Shown one piece after another: positions 57,536 to 64,000 of a DNA stretch of 64,000 nt; the stretch's first letter is position 1; the number at the start of each line of letters is the position of its first letter. The translations under genes were made by a program, and so were the position numbers. The notes under the pieces are model-generated. The model did not search any database. It had not been told where the DNA came from and was given only the letters and a program-made list of their open reading frames with translations. Source of the stretch: Wyeomyia smithii (Eukaryota > Arthropoda > Insecta > Diptera > Culicidae); contig NC_073696.1 in the NCBI RefSeq assembly GCF_029784165.1, positions 112,128,665-112,192,664 of the forward strand, in the 5' to 3' direction.

Positions 57536-58693
57536 AGCGCTGACGGAGACAGAAGGATTCTATACAGTACTTCTATAGGAAAGAGGTAGGAAATAGTGAT
57601 CGGAACTTGCGTAACGTATTTATTCGATGCCTTTGCCGTTCTAACTACGGCTTGCGGTATTAGAAAACTACCATGAAACGACGCGATGCGATGCTAGTTT
57701 CAATTGAGACGCTGAAGGAAAAGATAGAGTCTCTCTCTCCATCATTCTCTCCGTCACTCTCTCCGTCAATTGAAATAGTCATTAGTTTCATTCGAAATGA
57801 TCCGAAGGAAGAAAGAGGGAAAGTTAGAAAGAAGTAATTCGTTGACAGTAGCCGAAAGAAATCAAGTGAAAATGAAACTGTTTTAATCGAAATGACAGCG
57901 CGAGTATATCAGTTTCATTGTTTTGTTTCGAAAATGTAGAGCCCTGGTAGACAGACGCCCCTCTGTTCGCGGCGGTTTGCTCTACGGGGCAGGTTTGCCA
58001 AGCGAGGCAGTCCCCGGGGAAAGCGGTCCCTGCACGCAAAAGTTGAAGTCTTGTACAATCATTGTGTCTTCCCGATTCGCACAAATGTTGCACAGAAATC
58101 GCACAATAAATGTGTGAAACGCATAACGCAACAGTTGTACTGCGAATACATTGACATAGAGTGAAATCAGAATATGTATCATATACCGACACTTTATTTC
58201 TCTCGTCGAGTGTTTTAGTGACTGCTACTTATGGAGCAGTGCAAGCAGCAAACAACAACTTGTGAACTCACTAGATTTAAATAGCTATAATACTCGATCG
58301 ATTTATCTCGATGGATTTGGTCATTAACAAGTACCATTGAATGCAAAAAAAAAAAAAAACGAAACAAAATTCAGTTCACAACATTTTGTAATCAACGCTA
58401 GCTTCACCGCAAAACTAGCAAAACCCTCCATTCCACAAAGCCACAAAAGCGTTGCTGATTTTTTATGGCAACACTCGTAAATTGTGTGATGTGTTTTGTC
58501 ATTTTGTGCACGCGCTTTTTTCTCAAGCGACGAGAGAAATTTCTCTCTCGCTCGTAGAATTTCCATGTATGTGCGACAAGACTAGACACGTCACATACAA
58601 TTTGCAGGTTGCTCTTTCGCTTCTCTTTCGGTTCGGATTGTGACGCGCAAGGCGATATCTTGTTGCTTCACGAAATGAGCGAGACACCCCTGC
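57536..58693. other. Unassigned, repeat-like DNA
   Basis: Contains a CT-rich tract (CTCTCTCTCCATCATTCTCT at 57730) and an A tract at about 58349. No gene recognised. The segment 58015-58145 shows weak inverted similarity to 58840-58965, possibly the arms of an old foldback. Confidence 0.35.
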
Positions 58694-58762
58694 GGTAGCA
58701 TATGTCTCGTCCTCAAGCAGAAAGGAGGAGAATGGTTTCGCTTCTCGTTCGCTTTGCAATGC
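58694..58762. repeat. Dispersed repeat, second copy
   Basis: GTAGCATATGTCTCGTCCTC and following bases match 3968-4036 in the same orientation. Confidence 0.6.
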
Positions 58763-58949
58763 TGTTTGATACCAGTTGAGACTGTTTAGGTGTAGTAGTT
58801 TGAAGCTGCCAAATACATTGGAGAAACGCTAGAGCATTAATTGCGTTATGCCCAACACGCAATCATTGTACTGGTTCCGAATTACATCAACAATTGCGCT
58901 AAAAACGCACAATTTTGTACTGGTTTCGTACCAGCCAACTTTTGCGTGT

Positions 58950-59262
58950 GGGAACACCAAGAAACGGTTTGTCGTGCTACTCCCGCGGGATAGCCTGTGC
59001 GGCCGCCTCCTAGCCAACACGCTGGTGGTAGCTAACTACCAGTCTCTAGCTAGGAGGTTACATAAGTAAAGAGGGTGCCTCTCGCACAAAAGCCCCTCCC
59101 CGACTAATACATAACCGTCGTTTCGGGAAGACCATGGCTGGAGACTGAAGGTTTTAGTGGGTCGGGACAAGGACCAGTAGGTGTCTTGGGTAATGTACCT
59201 ACCCCAGCATCTCTCCCCTAGTTTCATCCTCACACCCTGAGTTCTGAAAATAATAATAATAA
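58950..59262 (+). repeat. Probable non-LTR 3'UTR with AAT tail
   Basis: GC-balanced non-coding sequence (GGTTTTAGTGGGTCGGGACA, TACCTACCCCAGCATCTCTC) ends in AAATAATAATAATAAAAG. A short tandem tail is typical of the 3' end of a non-LTR element. It might belong with the 5' fragment at 56680-57290. Confidence 0.4.
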
Positions 59263-59740
59263 AAGAAATGGTGCGTAAGCTTTGCAGCCCGCAAAGATTT
59301 CCACAAAACCATCTGCAGACTAACAGACTAACAGATAGAGAATGATTGACGGCAGGTTTTTTTTTCGACGTCATCAACGTTCGCACCTACTGCAGTACGA
59401 GTATAGATTCAGACCAGGCTTGTTAATACGATAGAATAGATACGATAGATTATCGTCGACAATAGTCATCACCGTTACCGATAACGTTATCAACGAGGAC
59501 GATAGTCACTAGGCGTTATCCGCTAACGTCTTACGCCAGTTTTGTTTGCGAATGGTGTAACGACTTGTACAAAAAGTAGGAGCGGAGTGAGAATGAGTTT
59601 TTTACTTTGAAGGGTTGGAGACGAAGATTTACTTGACAACAGGAAGAGACTTTTCCTTGTTTGTTTGTGTTTCGTTTTTTATCAGGAAGGGGAATTTCTC
59701 AAGGAATGATTTGATCTTGGTGCAGCAAAATACAACAGAA
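59263..59740. other. Unassigned DNA with ACGATAG repeats
   Basis: An imperfect cluster of CGATAG/CGTTATC motifs lies at about 59428-59530 (TACGATAGAATAGATACGAT and following). No gene seen. Confidence 0.4.
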
Positions 59741-59744
59741 TTAC

Positions 59745-59960
59745 TGAAGGGAAGAGGTTCACGAGAAAACAGTGCTTACCTCCCACCTCGAGTTCGAGTT
59801 GGTGGTGATGAAATCGAATTGGTCGTCAAGTTAGTGTACTTGGGCTCACTAGTAACCGCTGACAACGATACCAGAAACTCATCGCCGCATCATGAAAGAA
59901 AATCGCGCATAGTTTGGTCTCTGAAGGACGCTCCGATCGAGTACAATTCGCCGCCGCACC
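59745..59960 (+). pseudogene. Short RTE-like RT fragment
   Basis: LPPRVRVGGDEIELVVKLVY, then LGSLVTADNDT, then RRIMKENRA in a shifted frame, with FGL after a stop. This is the block just after the catalytic box in RTE-type elements (compare 16980-17110). Cut on both sides. Confidence 0.65.
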
Positions 59961-60740
59961 AAGTTGACTGATCAGACCACACCACGGGTTGGATCTGTTT
60001 GATAAGGTAACAGAAAAATAAGCTGACTTGTTGGCTTCTTACGACTTTGTTAATTGGCTTCATATTAAACTGACAAATCACAACATCTCAGTAAAGATTG
60101 GCTCCACTGAATCTAATACCTTCTGCAATCACTCTGGAGAGTCACAGGAAACAAGGCTGTAAGAAGTTACAGAATTTTATCAACCAGTTAACTGAATGTT
60201 GCCGCGTTAATAACCTTACTAAAACATGTCTCCAAATGTTTTATGCTTTACTGGACACAAAACTCCAATCTTGTCGTCAAAGATTTGCTTATGGAACTAC
60301 ACTCAAAGCTTACGTTCTAGAACCACTACCTTAGCATTATATCGAACGCTCACTGCAACTTAGGTTTTATCATGCACATGGTCAAGGGCTCTTGTGACGC
60401 GTACCCTCTTTTGTAATAAATATGTTACCAACTTGAAAAGCAAAGCTGTTGAAAACACCGAATTATCGCTTCATAAATACCAGACGAATTAAATGTTTCG
60501 CATATGTGTATATTTTTCCTTTTCTAAATTCGTTTGTCCCTAAACTTCATTGACCACAAAAAAAGACTCATTTGGACTTGCTTGATAGTATGAAACTCGT
60601 GCTTTGTAGAAAACTACATTCGCTTTTAATTTTTCATTTGGGTTGGGGGTGGTATCATTTGTTTGAATTCCCGAGCAGGAGAAAATATAATATGTACCTA
60701 ATAATATTAAAACCTGATATTGAAAACTCGATAATACAAT
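59961..60740. other. Unassigned DNA
   Basis: A 78-residue open frame at about 60098-60334 has no recognisable features. Nothing else seen. Confidence 0.35.
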
Positions 60741-61039
60741 CCAGCTTTCCATGAGCGGTAATGGTGGACAAGGCACGCAGCCCATTTTGACGTTTTCTGT
60801 AGGTCAGGGAATTTTCAATCGCAGTAACGGAGTAGAAAATATAGTAATGTCGTTATTCAAATTTCGTCGTGCGCATGCGCGGATTAAAATAAACAAAACT
60901 GTTAATTAAAGTTGCTACGCTACGTTGCAAAATTTTTATGTTTTTCACTCCGTTACTGTGATTAAAAATTACTCGACCTACAGAAAACGTCAAAATGGGA
61001 TGCGTGCACTGTCCACCATTACCGCTTATGGAAAGCTGG
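60741..61039. mobile_element. Foldback MITE with about 90-bp arms
   Basis: CCAGCTTTCCATGAGCGGTA (60741) is mirrored by TACCGCTTATGGAAAGCTGG (to 61039). The arms continue through ATTTTGACGTTTTCTGTAGG and AGTAACGGAGT. The spacer at about 60833-60945 contains GCGCATGCGCG. No definite target duplication (possibly AT). Confidence 0.72.
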
Positions 61040-62100
61040 ATACCTCATTTTAACCTTAATGTGGTTTACATAGTTGGTTGGTCGAATTACAAAATATAAT
61101 ACCAAAATGTTACTCCTTCAAGACCATATGAATAACAAATCTTGATATTTTAATAACAAACCAATAATGAAAAAATTCATTAAATTCATGAAAATAACCG
61201 GTTCAAATATTCTCGAATTATTGGTTACCAATTAAGAACAGAATGCTTAAATGCAGGCTTCTTCCGTTCTCTTGATTTTTGCTCAAATTTTTTTCTCTAC
61301 CTGCCAAACCCCTTGGAGAACTAGAATTTCTCTCACACAGAGTGAGTAATTATCCACATTTAGCATAGAGTATTTCAGTCGCAGAGTTCCTTTACACTCT
61401 TAATCATCGCGTGTTAGGGGTAAACATATTTTTGCTCTCTCAGTTTAAGAGGGAGTAGTTTAGCCTAATACCAAAACATTTAGGTTCAAATTGAAGCCAC
61501 ATCCTAACAGTTTTCGAATTTAATATTATAGAAAGATTCACAACTCACCATGGGTGCGTTTTTTGCAGAAAGTTCGATTTTATACTGTTTTTGCTGCACC
61601 AAAGAGTGATGAGAACGGTAACACAATGCTCAGTAGATCGCCGAGCAATTTATCTCACTTTTCTTGCGTGCGCAGATGAGCAATTTACAAGAGTTTCACT
61701 GGGTTTTTTCTCTGTCAAATTAGGAGCGTTTTTTCGTCAGAGAAACTATTACTCTGCGCTCTCTCTACAGCAGATGGTGTGATGCACATTGAATGTAAGC
61801 TCACAGTTGTTAAGAAGGAAGAAAACTGTTTGCTCTTTAAGATGAAGACGAGCAAAACAAAGCCTGCTCAAAATCTGTACTTTATGTTAACCTTGCAAGG
61901 CCGTGTCTTAAAATGGTTTTTATGCCGATTTGAGAACGGTAATGTTGTTAGTTCAAGTCGGCTTCTCCAATCAATTAATTTATTAAGACTATGTCTGTTG
62001 CAGTTAACTAAATAAATAAATATTATCAATTAAAGAAAAGACTGCGTATAAAATCAGTTAAAAAATAATTCATTCAAACAAGTAGTCTCAATGAATCATT
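61040..62100. other. Unassigned DNA left of the I-like element
   Basis: AT-rich. Open frames at 61591-61782 and 61779-62015 have no features I recognise. Confidence 0.35.
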
Positions 62101-62534
62101 TCATTCCGCGTCGAACACTCGACAGAAACGGACGTGCAAAGTGGTCGTTCTATTACAATCCGGTCCGTGTGTACGAATAGCCAAACAAAAGAGTGTATTA
62201 TTCGCGCTAAATGCCAACTAGATTGTGAGTTGTGTCGCTACGTTCTGTACCCGGCTCGCAACTTTGGCTGTATTGGTGCAAAATACCAGCTGCAGTTTTG
62301 ATCTGTGCACAGTGAATAGATCTTTCTAATTCAAGGCCATCAGTTGACAGTCGAGTGTGCTGAGTGATCTCACACCCGGCTCACTGCTGCTGGCTGTATT
62401 GGTGCTGCTGTACTGGTGCTGCTGGCTGCTTTGGGTGCAGCTTCGAACGATCGGACAACCACTGCTGGAAGGAAGAAGTAAATAGGTACGTGTTCTTGTC
62501 GGCGCTAGTGCGCTAGTGCGCTACATTTAGCGCG

Positions 62535-63871
62535 ATGGATATAGATCCCTCGCCTCCCGTGCCACCATCCCCGAACCCCCCTGACCCTGACCCTTCTGTT
62601 ACACCCTCCCCTGTTCATTCTCCAGTCCCCCCTCGCCCCAGACTGTTTATTTTCGTCCAAAGGCAGGAGTGAATTCAAAGCGATTAAACATACTGCAAAT
62701 TTCTAAAGACCTGACGAAGGGGTACAAGGCCGTGACCGAAATTTACAAGGTCCGACCTAACAAGCTCCGTGTCGTGGTCAGTGATCTGGCACAGGCCAAT
62801 GCTATCGCTTGCTCTGAGCTCTTCACACGCGAGTGTCGCGTTTACATACCCGCACGAGACGTGGAGATCGACGGTGTCATAACCGATTCGAGTTTGTCTG
62901 TCGAGTGTATCCTAAAAAGCGCAACCGGTTGCTTCAAAAATACCGAAACACAGGCGAAGATTTTGGATTGTAAGCAATTGCGGTCCATGTCTCTCGTCGG
63001 CGGTAAAAAAGTTTACACTCCGTCAGACTCGTTTCGCGTTACGTTTGCCGGATCTGCACTCCATAGCCACGTCTCGATCGACCGGGTTCGTCTGCCTGTG
63101 CGATTGTATGTACCCCGTGTTATGAATTGCATCAATTGCAAGCAGTTAGGCCACACAGCCGCCTACTGCTGCAATAAGGCACGATGTAGCAAGTGTGGGG
63201 AGACTCATGCGGAAGATTCTTGCAGTGTTAATGCTGAAAAATGTATTCACTGTGGGGAAAACCAGCATGAGCTCTCCACATGCCCGGTGTACATGCAGCG
63301 CAGAGATAAAATCAAGCGGTCACTTAAGGAGCGTTCAAAGCGTTCTTACGCTGAGATGCTGAAGAAGACCGTGACCACTTCTACCATAACATCGAACCCC
63401 TTTGATCTGTTGCCCTCTGATGAAACCGATTCTGACGATTCATCAGCGGGAACATCTTATGCCAATCCTGGGGAGTCTAGGAAGAGGAAAAATGTTTCTT
63501 CTCCTAAACTTCCCCGTAAAGGTCCTAAGATTTCCCAAAGTGTAATGAAAAGTACTTACAAACCAAACAGTGCTGCGGAAAAACCGAAGCAAACTCCTCC
63601 TGGGCTTGCAAATTTAAAGTCCCAGAAGGAGTTCCCAGCACTGCCAGGAACATCTAAAACCCCAGTTGTTCCTTTTGCACATCCAGTTGATGAAACAAAC
63701 TCTGGATTAGTGAAATTTCCTGACATTGTGGACTGGATTTTTGAAAATTTCAATGTACCCGATCCAATTAAAATTTTTCTTACAGCATTCCTCCCAACAG
63801 TTAGATCATTTTTGAAGCAGTTGACTGCCCAATGGCCCCTCCTTGCAGCGATTGTATCCTTCGATGCCTAA
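62535..63871 (+). CDS. ORF1 (gag-like, three zinc knuckles) of the I-like element; N-terminal frameshift
   Basis: The long open part (62591-63871) reads QTVYFRPKAGVNSKRLNILQ, then a PRE-type RNA-binding region, then three CCHC knuckles. Numbered from the GTG codon at 62669 these are C154-C157-H162-C167, C173-C176-H180-C185 and C192-C195-H200-C205. A basic and Ser/Pro-rich tail follows, ending in LAAIVSFDA. Such proteins coat the element RNA. The likely natural start is the ATG at 62535 (MDIDPSPPVPPSP), but that frame closes at 62670. A one-base deletion in the C-rich run near 62626-62640 would account for this, since the downstream frame has a stop at 62588 upstream of it. GTG at 62669 is unlikely to be a real start in an animal. 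The tail is not frameshifted. Confidence 0.75.
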
Positions 63872-64000
63872 TTCAACCGCGTATATGAAGGATTCTATCT
63901 CTGTCTTACAGTGGAATTGTAGAAGTATTTTACCAAAAATTGATTCGTTTAAAGTTTTGATAAATAAAAACAAATGCGATGCATTTTCCCTTTGTGAAAC
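63864..64000 (+). CDS. Start of ORF2 (endonuclease-RT) of the I-like element, cut by window end
   Basis: ATG at 63864 overlaps the ORF1 stop (TAA at 63869-63871) in the +1 frame. It reads MPNSTAYMKDSISVLQWNCR, then SILPKIDSFK, then DAFSLCET. The LQWNCRS and SLCET segments are the first two conserved blocks of the apurinic-type endonuclease (Asn and Glu metal-site residues). Open to the end of the window. The overlap suggests ORF2 is made by reinitiation after ORF1. Confidence 0.8.
   Translation, partial: MPNSTAYMKDSISVLQWNCRSILPKIDSFKVLINKNKCDAFSLCE

Larger units (their letters stand above)
62100..64000 (+). mobile_element. 5' part of an I/Jockey-type non-LTR retrotransposon
   Basis: A GC-balanced 5' leader (about 62100-62534, with GCTGCTGG repeats) precedes ORF1, which overlaps the start of ORF2. 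Both run in the plus direction, and the element continues beyond the window. It is the best preserved retrotransposon here. The left boundary is approximate. Confidence 0.7.

Noticed and set aside
1..64000. CRISPR array or bacterial operon
   Set aside because: No spaced direct-repeat array, and all coding evidence is eukaryotic transposons and a spliced gene.

Overview
The window looks like culicine mosquito (Aedes-type) nuclear DNA. It is AT-rich and carries no prokaryotic gene organisation. It is packed with Jockey/Juan-like, RTE-like, R1-like and I-like non-LTR retrotransposon pieces, mariner and Tc1-like remnants, a tRNA-derived SINE, and many MITE and foldback elements. This assignment rests on repeat content read by eye, not on a database search.

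Host gene. One host gene can be supported, on the minus strand. A signal-peptide exon (39231 to 39114) ends in a phase-1 GTGAGT donor. It joins in frame to a 107-nt exon (1607 to 1501) that begins after a CAG acceptor and ends at a GTAAGT donor. The joined product reads as a secreted or surface immunoglobulin-superfamily protein of the lachesin/DIP type. The intron between the exons is about 37.5 kb. Most of the window left of 39.1 kb is therefore intron, and the rest is upstream or 5'-UTR/intergenic DNA. The remaining exons lie left of base 1.

Layout. 1-1.5 kb: next intron. 1.5-1.6 kb: Ig exon. 2.1-4.8 kb: pogo-like MITE with a 2.3-kb hAT-like element at its edge. 5.2-6.9 kb: RTE-like remnant (-). 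8.2-8.5 kb: perfect-arm hairpin with a 15-bp direct repeat. 12.5-14.9 kb: SINE and a 2.1-kb foldback. 15.1-18.1 kb: RTE (-), RTE (+) and R1-like (-) pieces. 18.3-20.1 kb: second large foldback. 20.4-21.5 kb: hAT-like element. 24.3-27.5 kb: GAGTAA hexamer array split by a 1.8-kb hAT-like element. 28.3-33.5 kb: hAT MITE, TA-flanked MITE, mariner with a nested MITE, and an RT split by another MITE. 34.2-38.7 kb: large modular non-coding repeat and a third foldback. 39.1-39.2 kb: signal-peptide exon. 41.0-46.8 kb: TTAA-flanked MITE, degenerate RT, and a Juan-like element with an insertion. 52.7-53.7 kb: two more copies of the CTAG-ended MITE. 54.2-60 kb: Tc1-like, RT, RNase H, RTE and R1-like fragments. 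60.7-61.0 kb: hairpin MITE. 62.1-64.0 kb: 5' half of an I-like retrotransposon with a long ORF1 and the start of ORF2.

The most informative observations are insertions whose target duplications can be read directly. Several 8-bp hAT duplications are exact, and one is confirmed because removing the element restores the hexamer register. A 252-253-bp MITE family with CTAG ends and 4-bp A/T duplications is present three times; removing one copy restores an RT reading frame.
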